From NCBI GenBank assembly GCA_964036195.1, contig OZ038457.1, positions 8,211,147-8,275,146 of the forward strand: 64,000 nucleotides of DNA, in the 5' to 3' direction. The position numbers and the translations under genes are program-made. Shown piece after piece: positions 11,213 to 22,309 of the stretch. How positions within the stretch are numbered: the stretch's first letter is position 1; every line of letters begins with the position of its first letter. The notes below the pieces were generated by a model. That model had not been told where the DNA came from, did not search any database, and saw only the letters and a program-made list of their open reading frames with translations. Source of the DNA: Sphaerolaimus hirsutus. Lineage: Eukaryota > Nematoda > Chromadorea > Monhysterida > Sphaerolaimidae.

Positions 11213-14161
11213 TTATTCAAATATTTTATTTATCCATATTGTTTTTTCTTCAGTGTTTACTATATCATATTTGTGGAGTAGAATGTCGTATTTATTGCAA
11301 AAAGCAACCATTGTATTTCTCAATTTTTGTTTGTCATAATTATTTTTTAATAAAGTGGATACTAATTTATGTATTTTGCCTGTGGCGTCATCTATTTTGA
11401 AGCAAATTCTGCAGTATCTAATACATTGTGAAAATAATACATTGTAGCAAATTGATTCTTTAATGTTTGAAAAAATGTGTGGCATGCTAACAATATGAAA
11501 ATTGTAATCATCTGTTTTGTTATACAATGTTATGTATAAGTTTGGTTCAATTGATATGTCCAGATCGAGAAAATGACAACGTGAATTATTGTTTAAATGA
11601 GTAAATTCTAATGTCAGTGAATTATGATAAATATATTTACTTATTTGTACAAATTTAGGACAGTTGATACATAGCGTGTCATCTATGTATCTACATAATT
11701 TGTTAGATAGAAATTTTGAAACTCCAGAGTTCAATTTGTTTTTGAAGAAATTGTATTCCATCATTGCTAGCGATAAATTGCAAAGTTCAGGTGATACAGA
11801 TGAACCCATAGAAATCCCACGTATCTGTTTGAAAAGTAGGCCTCCAAAGGTGACGTAAGTGTTGTCCAATACTGTTTGTAGTAAATCGATTATTGTCCCA
11901 TGGTCATAGCATATTGTGTCTCTGTCTGTCAAATTTTTTCTGTCCTTCAGCCACGCCTGCCTGTAATTGAGGGAAACGATTTTTGTCGGTTGAACAATAA
12001 GTAATATCAAGTCAGTTATTTGTTTACGAATTTCAGCAATATCGAGTGAAGTATAGGCTTGCGAAAAGTCCGCGGAATATATTGAAGATATTTGACCAAA
12101 TTCGTTCAATTTATTGATGACTTGTGCACTATTGGATACTATTAGAAATCTGTTTGGGCCACCATTTTCGACTATTCGTTCACAATATTGTTTGAATTTA
12201 TTTTGGAGTAGTACAAGAATTAAATGTAAATTCCAAGCTAGCCCATTCAAAGATGATTTTTTGGCTCCTGCTATAAAGCGGAATTTGATGGGTGTCTTGT
12301 GGAATTTCGGTGTACCATAGATGATTGGAATGCAGTTTGAAAAACGATCTAAGTCACAGTTGAACAAAACCGATTTTTGTCTATGATATTTGTACAAAAT
12401 TGACATAGAATCCTCGTTGGAATGCACATATTTGTATGTATTGTTACCGAATGTAGAGGTATTTTGAAGATCATGTATGCCAAATTCTTTGCAAATCGTC
12501 ATGAGGTAGAACTTTTTACAGATAAAAGCATAAGTACCTGCTGCCTTGTCGATGCATGTCACCACGAATGATTTGTGGAGCATGTTCAGGGCCTCGTCAC
12601 AGTTGGCGTCCCAGGTTATGTTGTTGACTCGTGAAGCATGTACCCTGAATGTTTTCATGCGGCATTTAATTGCGCGTGATACATTATTTTTGTACACATT
12701 TATTTTTTGATAAATTTCGGGGTTACTTTTTTCATATAATTTAGCCATTATAGAATCTACGATAAAATTGTATTTTTCGAATGTTTTAGCATATTTAGGT
12801 TCACTGGATATCCTAAATTTGGTGCCGAAGCTTAGAAATTTTTGTAGTGTGATATTTTTAGTTATAGCAACATCTCCGGTAATAATGTGTTTGTGAAATT
12901 GATTTATGTACGGTGAACCACTACATTCGCACTTAGCATTTATCAGTTTAGAAAAATCCTCAATTGAATTATTTTTCAAAAACTTTGAATAGTTACATAT
13001 TTTTAGCGACAATGGTTGAGTATAGTTCCACATGAGTGTAAGTTTACCTAGATACTTAACTAATTTTTTGGGTAAATATTTATCTGGTTTGGCTCTGAAT
13101 AAAACACAGAGTGAAATAACATCATCAGAATGTGAATCATAATTTATTTTGATGGGAATTGATTGTAGAATGTTTTTAGTTTTAAAATAAAACCGTCTAC
13201 GTCTAGCTTCTGCACCAAATTTAAGACATTGGAAAATAGTGTTATTGATAGTATTTTGTTGCTTAGCAACCTCACTTAGATAAAAAACAGTTGACAATTC
13301 TGTTTTACGAATTGAGTTTAAGTAAATGTACACATTTCTGGGGCTGTTTAATTTCGAAATCTCATCTAAAGTAGCTTTACTGACATGTCTATGTTTAGAT
13401 TTAGGTCTATATTTATGAAAGCGTAAAAGACTATTGTCAAAGAATGGTAATTGAGAATTATTGGCCATGAAATCAAAGTTGTTTATAAGTCCAATTTTCT
13501 TGATTTTTTGGTTTAGGCCAAATGGGTAGGCAGAAAAAAGGATTTTGATCCAATTATGTTCTGTGTCTACAAAATCTGGCGATTTTCTACCACTTTCATG
13601 ATCGATTTTGTGAATGATTTTGACAGTGAGATATTTTAAGTCACAGTCACCATTGTAAAAGTGTGAGTAGAGGATATTGTTATTACATTTTTTGTTGATA
13701 TGAGAAAGATGTTGTTGGAAACGTTTATGTAGGCTATGTTTAGTTTCGCCCACATATTGAAGCCCACATTGACATGTCAGTAAGTAAATGACCGATTTTG
13801 TTAGACAATTTAAAGCGCAATTCGTAATAGGGACAAAATTGACATCTGTTACAGTTGATTTGAAGTAGTTGGATTGGTCCAGATGTAGACAGGTTCGACA
13901 GTCCAACCTGTCACACTTGGAAGTTTTATTCCCCAGGTACTTATCGATGAGTCGGTACTCGCTTGCGTCAAAGTCAACAATGTAGGCAATGGTACGCCTA
14001 CTATTGACAACAGACGTGGAGGGACTATCTAAACGGAAAGAAAAACCCTTGTGAGTCCCTCCCTCAACAGCATTCAGAGTTCTCAGATTCGTGCGTGTCG
14101 CAGCATCGATTAAGGTGGATGCCCTAGCATGAGTCTGAGTTTGTATGAGGCTTGAGTCCAT
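11213..14161 (-). CDS. Penelope-like ORF2: N-terminal GIY-YIG endonuclease plus reverse transcriptase
   Basis: 982 codons without interruption. Residues about 90-110 hold a C-x4-C-x2-C cluster (CDRLDCRTC) followed by H; residues about 145-175 match a GIY-YIG core (YLLTC...QYVGETKHSL). The endonuclease is therefore N-terminal, not C-terminal as in classical Penelope. The RT occupies the second half: ADFSQAYTSLD (motif A with Asp), ISMGSSVSPELCNL (motif B) and YIDDTL (motif C), with the catalytic aspartates intact. This permuted order with a zinc-finger-like cluster fits the Naiad clade of Penelope-like elements as I know it from the literature. Expected role: nick target DNA and copy the element's RNA in place. 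The ATG at 14161 is 180 bp after the ORF1 stop. No frameshift or missing motif seen, so it may be competent. Confidence 0.93.
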   Translation of the reverse strand: MDSSLIQTQTHARASTLIDAATRTNLRTLNAVEGGTHKGFSFRLDSPSTSVVNSRRTIAYIVDFDASEYRLIDKYLGNKTSKCDRLDCRTCLHLDQSNYFKSTVTDVNFVPITNCALNCLTKSVIYLLTCQCGLQYVGETKHSLHKRFQQHLSHINKKCNNNILYSHFYNGDCDLKYLTVKIIHKIDHESGRKSPDFVDTEHNWIKILFSAYPFGLNQKIKKIGLINNFDFMANNSQLPFFDNSLLRFHKYRPKSKHRHVSKATLDEISKLNSPRNVYIYLNSIRKTELSTVFYLSEVAKQQNTINNTIFQCLKFGAEARRRRFYFKTKNILQSIPIKINYDSHSDDVISLCVLFRAKPDKYLPKKLVKYLGKLTLMWNYTQPLSLKICNYSKFLKNNSIEDFSKLINAKCECSGSPYINQFHKHIITGDVAITKNITLQKFLSFGTKFRISSEPKYAKTFEKYNFIVDSIMAKLYEKSNPEIYQKINVYKNNVSRAIKCRMKTFRVHASRVNNITWDANCDEALNMLHKSFVVTCIDKAAGTYAFICKKFYLMTICKEFGIHDLQNTSTFGNNTYKYVHSNEDSMSILYKYHRQKSVLFNCDLDRFSNCIPIIYGTPKFHKTPIKFRFIAGAKKSSLNGLAWNLHLILVLLQNKFKQYCERIVENGGPNRFLIVSNSAQVINKLNEFGQISSIYSADFSQAYTSLDIAEIRKQITDLILLIVQPTKIVSLNYRQAWLKDRKNLTDRDTICYDHGTIIDLLQTVLDNTYVTFGGLLFKQIRGISMGSSVSPELCNLSLAMMEYNFFKNKLNSGVSKFLSNKLCRYIDDTLCINCPKFVQISKYIYHNSLTLEFTHLNNNSRCHFLDLDISIEPNLYITLYNKTDDYNFHIVSMPHIFSNIKESICYNVLFSQCIRYCRICFKIDDATGKIHKLVSTLLKNNYDKQKLRNTMVAFCNKYDILLHKYDIVNTEEKTIWINKIFE

Positions 14162-14341
14162 GGTTTGATAAGAAACTGTCTGAAATCGGGGATAAACAGA
14201 GATAGTTTGTACAGAAGTACCAGTGATAACTTTACCAACTTTACAAAGTGTAAATAAATGTCAAATTTACGTTCAACTTTTTATTATCGTACACGGATAA
14301 CGAACAAATCGGCACGACATAACAATACAAAATGTAAATCA

Positions 14342-16757
14342 CTAAAATGTCGTGTCTGCGCTCAGCTTTCCTACGTGAAGGCCGCGGTAGTCTTTCTTGG
14401 GTTTCAGCTTGAAACGGTCTGAGCGACGGGGGGGCGAAATACTTGTGCGGCGGAATTGCACGGTGCACATTTCCAAATCTTCCGAAGTGGGGTGGACATT
14501 ATCCACCGGAATTTTGTTTGGTTTGGGGGTTTCGGGAGTATTTTTGAAAGGTGGAATTTGTTGCACGAAATTTATGTCTTCGGGGGTGGATTCAATGGAT
14601 GGGCGGGCTCGGCGCTCGCCCCTCTGTGGTGTGGAACCGTGCGCCTATGTGGGGGAGCTACTACATAGTAGTGAAAAAGCACAAAAATGTAAAAAAAGTA
14701 CCTCGGTAACCACCCTTTCCTCTGTAGGGCCACCCTCTGTCTGGACGTTTGCCACTTCCATCGGTGTGGCGCCACTGGAACTGGACTGCACGTTGTCGTT
14801 GCCGATGATGGTGGCGCGCTCGAGCGGCGGGCGTTTTTTGGCTCGCACGTCGCGACCAATATCTGCGTGTAAGTATTTTGTTATTAGAAAAAAGGTGAAA
14901 AATTTTGTATTTTTGTAGGGTTGAATGAAATGGTTACGGTTTTTACTCGATGTACAGTGTAAAAAAGTGTGTAGAAAACGAATGTAGGTACGCCACAGTA
15001 TTTGGGTAAGTGTCATGTTTATCGAAAAAAGCGGAAATTTTGTCATGTAAGTAGGTTAAATAAAAAATACACGGTTTATCGCGATGTAAAGTGTAAAAAA
15101 CGTGTAGAAAACAAATGTAGGTACCTATTTGCTCCTTGTATTCCGTTTCAAACTCTCCCATGAACCTCCACAGGACGGTGTTGTTGCCCTCGGCGCGCGA
15201 CTTGATCATAATTTTGCCCACATTGTTGTCGAAGTCGCGGCGCCACCTTGCAGTCATGGCCACCTGACCCATGTTGTACGCGCCTACCAACTCCATGCCA
15301 GCGTTGCGTTCCTGGCGCTGTTCGGCGTTTTCATCCATCGCGAAGCTGACGCGGTTGTTGTGGAACCTTGGTGAGTAAGGGTGGATAACTTTGTGATAAC
15401 TAGATTGTAGGTGAGCATGGTAAAAAACGTTGTAATTGGAGAGATGGAAAAACGTTGAAAATGTTGGTGGTTTAATTGGAGTTGAAAATAGGCAAAAAAG
15501 TTCAGGGTCAAAATAGGCAAAAACCGTTGAAAACGTAAGTACCTGTAGTCTGTGTTAATCCTCTGTCTGAGCACCTGGCTAGCCAAGTTGGTGTCCTTGA
15601 AACGTAGTTTGAGAGAGGTGCCAATTTGCTCCACTTTGACGAGGCCCATGATGGGCGTGCTGGTGGTGCCCCAGCCTTGGGCACCGCGAAGAATTTCGTG
15701 GGCTGTGGAGAGCAAATTGGCCTTGATGATGCGGTCCTTGCCCACGCCGTGGATGATCACATGGTTTGAAGCGATCCAGTTTTCGACATGCTGTAGGCGG
15801 GCCCACATGTGACCGCGGGTAGGCATTTCGGGCTGCGTTGGGGAGGAAACAAAGTAAGTAATAAATCGAATATGAGTTGAATAGGTATGAGTTGACATTT
15901 AAGTTTACTTGAGGTTTTAATATTTACTCAGAGCATAGCAATAAACTATGACAGACATTTCCGTGTCAGTGTGTTGAAAGTATGTTTTTGTGTTTGTGGT
16001 TGATATTTGGTAAAAATCCAATGTAATTGTAAATTTTGAGTAAACGGTAAATAAATAGACGAGTCGGTCCCGGAATGAACGCGAGGGTCCGACTCAGATT
16101 TGAGGGCGGCAAGCGGAATTAACACGCCTGTGGGTCCACCCAGCATGTGTGTTTCGGGTTGAATTAACGAACCCAATGAAACACACAAGAAAACCTCAAT
16201 TTAGACAGAAATGTATGACGGTTGGAATGGCGAAGGGTAAGTTGTCTTGTAAAACAAATTATGCGAACAGATTTACTATATGATCTGTGTAAAATAACAC
16301 TAACACAAACTAACATAATGTGGTAACTGACACGGAAAGTCTGTGCCCGGGTTGCCCACTGGGCCGCAGACCAGAGCCGTAACAGCAAATTAATGTAAGT
16401 AAAAAACTTAAATGTCAACTCAAGTTGTGGAAGGGTGGGGGACCTTTGCCCCCTCGGCCACTTAGTGGTGGTTTGGCCAACCTCTAGGAATTTGAACTAT
16501 AGTGTAGGGCCGGTGCCTTGCACCTTGGCATAAGCGCTTCCCTTCATTGAATTATGCCACTCAAAAAGTCACATTACACTTGGTAACTTCACACTATGCA
16601 ACACCAAATACCGAAAATATCTTACCCGAAAAGCTCCCCATCGCTGCCTCTGTTGACCAGTAAAATGAATATCTTCAGCCCGTGGTGCAGGTAAATCGCC
16701 ATTCTGTGCCCCGCCACCACGTCCGCCACCGCGTCCACCGCCGCGAGAGATCGACAT
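14342..16757 (-). CDS. Spliced ORF1 of the Penelope-like element (RGG box, LINE ORF1p-like middle)
   Basis: Five exons join in phase: 16626-16757, 15543-15832, 15125-15366, 14702-14862, 14342-14644, giving about 375 aa. Donors are GTAAGA, GTACTT, GTACCT and GTACTT; acceptors end CAG, AAG, CAG and TAG. The protein starts MSISRGGGRGGGRGGG (RNA-binding RGG box). A middle segment with VIIHGVGKD, then SLKLRFKDTNLASQVLR, then a charged ENAEQRQERN stretch resembles the RRM plus C-terminal domain order of LINE ORF1 proteins; I infer this by eye and it is weak. The tail is Pro/Ser/Thr-rich and basic. Exon 1 and its ATG lie in the pseudo-LTR, the rest in unique sequence. Alternative: a captured host gene. 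Probable role is RNA chaperone or RNP formation. Confidence 0.7.
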
Positions 16758-16990
16758 TCAGTACGGATTGGGTTGGATCGGTGCCTGCAGTAGGTGAGTA
16801 CAATGTTTAGCGAGAATTTAGAAAAATACGTTGTTTCGTGATAAATGATATTTATCAATATCTCGGAATCAGTGATATCGATTTATCGATTCGGATCAAA
16901 TTAGGTGATTAGCGGAGATAGTGGGAAACTGGTTTTCTGTGAGTTCGAACTTGTCAAAAGTATTTCGTAAGAAATGTAAGATTTTTAAAA
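16386..16990 (-). repeat. Upstream pseudo-LTR carrying ORF1 exon 1 and donor site
   Basis: 605 bp direct repeat of 10572-11188. It holds the ORF1 start codon (16757) and the GTAAGA donor at 16625, so intron 1 crosses the repeat boundary at 16386. The promoter is expected within 16760-16990. That stretch has an ATATCGATTTATCGAT palindrome, but no core motif is certain. Confidence 0.8.
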
Positions 16991-17444
16991 AAATACAACA
17001 CATACACTTTCCAACCTTCCACCTTCAACATGCAACTTGACACAACTCAAAACAGGACACTTAACAGTAGCTTCAAGTGACAATAAAACAGCCACCCCTC
17101 CCTAACTCAAGTGTCACGCTAAGCATTCGAACGGGGCCACCTAGCGCGGCGCAATGTAAAATGAGGGAAGGGGCGACATCTAGAGTGCACATGCGTGTTG
17201 TTTGGAACAAGTCCCGAGCGGCCGCGCGAATCGATCCATGCGCCGCCGTGCTCCGGGCACACATTCCGTTGGGGAGAGTGCATTGGCGGGAAATTTGTAT
17301 TTTTTTTGCATTTTTGAAGGGTAGGAATAATTTGCTCAATTTTCGAAAGGAGTTGACAGTTTTTAGTTTCCTTAGAATGGGAGTTGACAAAACTTACTGA
17401 CACCTCATAACTGATCAAAACTTAATTTTTGCAAGCGGTGCGGG

Positions 17445-17592
17445 TAGGGTTCCAACGGGGTTCCAATCCCGATCCCGAATCCCGATAATTTCTGGGATCG
17501 ACCGACCCCGATCCCGAAAATTTTAAAATAGCGATACCCATCCCGATCCAGTGACCCCGATCCCGATCCCGAAAAGTCAATCCCGTTTGAAC
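17445..17592. mobile_element. Short hAT-like MITE with CCCGAT array
   Basis: Begins TAGGGTTCCAACGGGGTTCC and ends CCCGTTTGAACGGTA, filled with CCCGATCCCGAAT-type repeats. It is a diverged relative of 5937-6248 and 49968-50564. No matching target duplication is visible. Confidence 0.55.
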
Positions 17593-18040
17593 GGTAGTTG
17601 CATGCACGACAACGATGCACATGCAATCACCGAGCAAAGCCTAAGGTTGTTACAAGTGCAGTTACACATAGACAGTGGGACATGTAATTTCAAGGCTCGC
17701 TGTTGAAAGTAAAAGTTGCATACTGTTGGGTTGTCAAAGGCAAGCAGATTAAAACTTCTGATTGTACTTTGGACTGACCGTCTGATAAATGTTCGACCAG
17801 CACTCAATCTAAGGTTACAAAAGGTTACAAGCGATAAGAAAACTTGCAGGTTAAAACGTTTCAAAAAATAAGGAACTTAAATTGAATAAAAATAAATGAA
17901 AGAGAAGAAAACATTACAAGTTACAACTTGAAATGTTTTTGACATAACATTGAATTGCGAGATTGGCATTTGAAGGGAAACCGTTCGCCTAACGTCAGAT
18001 CCATTTAACGCGAAAACACGGCGTTTTCTCGTCAGCATAG

Positions 18041-18251
18041 GGCCAACACACGCTAGTTGACATCGCAAATTCGTGTCAACTCTATAACACAAGTTTTTAA
18101 GCATCACACTTAACAGAAACACTGAAAGTTAAGTGTCATTATGTAAAATTAACTACCTATGCTCTATCAGATAGGAAAGTTGAAATCACATACCTAATCC
18201 ACAAAGAATTAATTGACACAAATTCAGTTGACATCCAGCGTGCGTGGCGCC
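18041..18251. mobile_element. Short palindromic MITE, CTAGTTGACATCGCAAATTC termini
   Basis: Left end GGCCAACACACGCTAGTTGAC and right end TTGACATCCAGCGTGCGTGG. The interior AAGCATCACACTTAACAGAAAC is shared with 205-423 and 42904-43593. Confidence 0.6.
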
Positions 18252-18825
18252 ACAATTCCACCTTCACCCTACCCTAAAAACATCAAAAATAACTCGACAC
18301 TTACCCATCTACGCTCCAGCGCATGCATAAACTTCGATGGATTATCTAAGCGCCGCTGGCAGCGCACTGCGCTATAGTCAAGCAGAAACGCGCGACACAG
18401 CGGCCGTTTTCTTGAAGTGCGGCCTTTTATTTATTTATCTAGACTCAAATGCCGGAGTATGTGATAAAGTGCTTTACGCCTGTGGGCGATGTGGGGGAAT
18501 GGATTTTTTAGGAAGTGGCTTTTAGAAGTGACAGTTGTCGCGCTGTGTTCATTATTAAGGAATATAGTTTTTCAATGATAAATTCATCTGGAATTTCATA
18601 TCGATCTAGGTATAAATTTAACACAAACAAGGCAAGCTTATCACATCCGACATTACAAGTGAGCACGTACGTTTTGATAAGATAGGTAAAATATTCAACT
18701 ACCATTTTAGTTTCAGTTGAATCACTAAAAAAACAAACAAAAACAAAAACCGATAAAACCATACAACGCTATAATCCGTTTTTGTAACCACATTTGCCAA
18801 AACACCAGCACCGACACAAACGCAT

Positions 18826-21800
18826 TTACATTTTACTCTTCGCGGCGGTGGCGAGAACTTTTTCCAATTTCAGCGCCTTGCCCATGTCGCCCTGGATGCG
18901 CATAGCACCGGCCATAAACGCCGCAGTAGCCTTCTTTTTGCCAGTGAAGATTTCTGTTATTTTTTGGAAAGGTGCCAAGTTTGACGATGAATCGAGTAAA
19001 ACACTTAACATTCAAACTTCCACGCGACAAACACCCACCCATAAAGGTCAGTTCATTCATGGAGAATGTAGTGTCAGCTTTTCCGGTGGGGGAGGCGCCC
19101 TTGCCGCAAGCGCCGCTACCGGACTTCAGATCCAAATGCCACACACCGTCGGTGTCTGATTATGGATTAAAATTCCGGTGCACCGGTTTTTAATGCAGAC
19201 AAAAAAGTGCAAAAAATGCACTGACCAGTAATATGGAACTCATAGGCAGCCTGGATACTTTTCACCAAATCGGCACTGAGCTGTTTTTGAATGCCATCAA
19301 AAACGGCGGGAATGCCACCACCCGCCGACGATTTTCCACCCGCTGGTTGGCCAGTCGGCGCGGTCGGCTGTTCTTTACCTGAACAACAGGGTAAATTCAC
19401 AATTTACGACTTATTGATTGCCCCCCCCCAAATACTCCAGCTACCTACCTATGTATCGATTTGCTATCTAATTATCTGAGCCCGTAAAAATATTTGTATA
19501 CCAAGTGCAGCGCATACTTTGCGGAGAATCCTAATTCCTACCATAATTTTATGAATAAAACATTGTGATGAATTTCGTAATTAATTATTCCATAGTAAAA
19601 ACGAAATATGTTGAAAAAATTGTATAATATGTATTTTGTTCATTATTCAGATGGGTATGGTAGATTTCCATGCCAGGTGTGTTGTGCGCTGAGTGTACAT
19701 AAATATATCAAAATTGCTCACCAGCCCGCCATTTAGGATTAGCACCACCCTCGGCCATCATTCTGGCTACATGCTCCGGGCTTTCAATTTCATCCAAAAA
19801 GAAGTCTGGAAGCAGCGGGTGGCCAGGTTTACACGCATAGCGACTCAAATCGGTCATGCCTGAGCGAAAAAAATTGATTAAACGATGGTTGATTAGGACA
19901 CCTTGCATCCACTATCATACAAACATTAAAATACTCTGAATGGTAAATATAGAGACAAAATCGCGAACTGACCGGCTTCGTGGAGAACATCTTCGTCAAC
20001 TGCGAAATTGCCAGTGTAGTCGCGTGAATTCCGACTCAACATGGCGTATGCGGCGTCGGCCATAATCTCAGGCTTGCGACATTGGTCGGCTATTCCTGTG
20101 GTGCAGTGCATTTTGACCATTTATAAACAGGAATTTCGTTTTTTAAATTTTTGTAAATTAGATTTTTTTACAAATTAAAATCAGTGACAATTTTGAATTT
20201 TCCAAAAAATTTGAAATTTTACTAGAAAACTAGGCCAACACACCCCAATAAGCCCAGCTAAAGATAAAAAGACACCTAAATAGGTCAGACAAACCACTGC
20301 CACCGCCGAGCATGGCCATGGCGGCCGTGTAGATGGCCGTCCTGGGCCACAGCGCGTTCACCGCGATGCCGTCATTTTTCAACTCTTCTGCCATACCTGC
20401 GGAAGTGATTTCAATAGGGTAATCGAGTGGAAAAGGGTTCAACAGCGAGTGGAAAAGTGGTTGAAATAAAAAAGATTTATGGTCGTGTTAGGTAACGAGA
20501 GTGCATAATTTGCAGCTTTAGTTAACAGGTGTATTCACAATGACTAAAATGTTTTTCCAAAAAAATTTAACTAGCCTAAGACACACATGGACATTCCATA
20601 TTTGGCCATAGTATAGGCCACGTGCGGGCCGAACCACTTGGGCGACATGTTCAGTGGTGGGCTGATGTTGAGTATGTGCGGATTGGTCACGGATCGATCG
20701 CGCAGGTACGGAATGCATTTTTGTGAACTGCGTGAGAAGTTGATCTTTGAAAATAAAATTGAAAAAATGATGATTTTTAAATTTAAAAATGACAATTAAA
20801 TTTAAGAAGGATATTTTGAAAACTAATGACAATTTTAATTTAAAAAATGATAGTTTTAAATTTAAGAAGGATATTTTGAAAATTGAATTTAAAAAACGAT
20901 TATTTAAAATTTTAGTTTAAAAAGGATAGTTTTACATTTAAACTGATATTATTATTTGAAATTAGCGACCTACACGAGGAAAGTGCCGCGAGTGTTGATC
21001 TGGTGCATGAGGTCGTAGCGCTTCATGTCCGTCTGCAAGGTGCCCGTGAGGCTGATCGCCGACGCGTTGTTCACCAGAATGTCGATACGGCCGAACCGCT
21101 TCACCGCCTGCAGAGCCAATTGTGAATGTCGAGTGAATTGTGAATTTGGGAAGAAAAAATTAGCCGGGTACCTCGCGGAAGAAGCTTAAAATTTTTTTAG
21201 AATATATTATCGAGTAAGTAGATGTCTCCGAATATATCGAGTAATTAGATATCTGTACAGTAAAAAATCTAGAATTCACGATGGAAAAGTGAAATGACAA
21301 AGCTAAGTTCAAATATAAAATATAGCGATTTATATAATTTTTTATTCCATTGGGATGGTAACTATATCCAGCTGTGATAGTAATGTAACGCCATTATGAA
21401 TTCCTTGTTTTTTCATTACGGTGGAATACGGTAATTTAATTTCCCTCTAACGTAAGCCACCACAATCCAACCTGATGCACAGCATCCTCCACCTGTACCT
21501 CATCCCTGACATCGACCACACACGGCAAACACTGTCCACCAGCCTTCTCTACCTCCTCCGCGGCCGTGTAAATGGTGCCGGGCAACTTTGGATGGGGATC
21601 GGCCGTTTTAGCGGCGATCACCACGTTGGCCCCGTCGGCGGCGAACTTGAGCGCGATGGACTTGCCGATGCCGCGCGACGCGCCCGTGATGAACACGGTT
21701 TTGCCCAGGAATTTTCTGGGGGGTTTGGGGGGGGGGGGTTGGATGGGTGTAGGGTATTTTAGGGGGGTTGGACCTTGCTGGCAGCGTCAATGCCGTAGCT

Positions 21801-22162
21801 CAACATGGAAAATTCTATTAATCCCTCAAATTTATCGGAAATGGTGAATTTTGAGTTTCTTGGATGATGGCTGGCGAGTTAACCAGGCGGAATAAGAAAA
21901 CGGCTGCATTCTAAATGCCTACCTAGGTAATACGCCCGGTTTCCGATATTTATAAAAAATTACAAGTGGTAAGAGAAACGAAATTCTACATCAACGCGGA
22001 TACGCCACAGAAAAAAAACATCTCCGCCGCCGGGAACGGCACTAAATAACATTGAAAACGCAAACTTTTCATTGGAAACTGCTGCCATCCTAAAGACAGA
22101 CGCAGTCCAGCCAGGAGGCGTTAGATTGAAAGATGACCTTTTGCTTACCCAGAATTCATCAT
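18826..22162 (-). CDS. HSDL2: Hydroxysteroid dehydrogenase-like protein 2 (SDR + SCP2 domains), complete
   Basis: Ten exons join in phase to about 434 aa (human HSDL2 about 418): 22149-22162, 21472-21715, 20974-21107, 20576-20727, 20295-20396, 19973-20095, 19722-19859, 19226-19378, 19039-19155, 18826-18953. The first exon is a 14-nt micro-exon (ATG ATG AAT TCT GG). The N-terminal two-thirds is a short-chain dehydrogenase: cofactor motif TGASRGIG, then NNAS, then Y-x3-K as YTMAKYGMS, and the HSDL2-type NALWPRTAIYTAAM. The C-terminal part is an SCP2 sterol-carrier domain (YEFHITG, VWHLDLKSGSG, FMAGAMRIQGDMGKALKLEK). Known family location is peroxisome and mitochondrion, with a role in lipid metabolism; the exact substrate is not established. 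The last residues are AKSKM, so a peroxisomal SKL-like signal is uncertain. The intron after 20576 starts GC rather than GT. Confidence 0.96.
19498..19700. mobile_element. TA-type MITE in an HSDL2 intron
   Basis: Related to 2014-2218 and 60923-61094 by internal words (TACCATAATTT, GATGAATTTCGTAATTA, CAGATGGGTATGGTAG). Termini TATACCAAGTGCAGCGCATAC and GTGCGCTGAGTGTACA are diverged from the family ends. Confidence 0.45.
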
Positions 22163-22309
22163 GGCGGCACGAAGTTTGGCTGGAAAACCGGCGTCACGGC
22201 AAGAAGCTGGAGTAATCGCTTAAGAGTATCGTATGTTTAACTACTGATAACAACGTAGGATGTGCAAACAAGACTTGAGACTTCGCCGTGTGGGCAAAGG
22301 TTGTCATTT

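Larger units (their letters stand above)
10572..16990 (-). mobile_element. Penelope-like retroelement with spliced ORF1 and GIY-YIG/RT ORF2
   Basis: Transcribed on the minus strand. Layout 5' to 3': direct repeat 16386-16990, intron-containing ORF1 (14342-16757), 180-bp spacer, uninterrupted RT ORF (11213-14161), direct repeat 10572-11188. Same-orientation flanking repeats are the 'pLTR' arrangement known for Penelope-like elements. The repeats differ by only two substitutions and one 12-bp indel that I could see, so the insertion is young. I saw no convincing target duplication (outer flanks ATATAGTAGACC and AAATACAACACA). It lies between CACNA2D and HSDL2. Confidence 0.85.
16991..18825. other. 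Intergenic region between the retroelement and HSDL2
   Basis: No supported exon. A GC-richer patch at 17120-17290 (GAGCGGCCGCGCGAATCG) could be regulatory but is not recognised. Two MITEs (17445-17592 and 18041-18251) are present. 18550-18760 has several GATAAG/TTATC words of unclear meaning. Confidence 0.4.

Noticed and set aside
17077..17400. 107-codon plus-strand ORF in a GC-rich patch, with an antisense ORF of similar length
   Set aside because: No domain and no flanking splice partner; both strands are open, as expected of GC-rich non-coding sequence.
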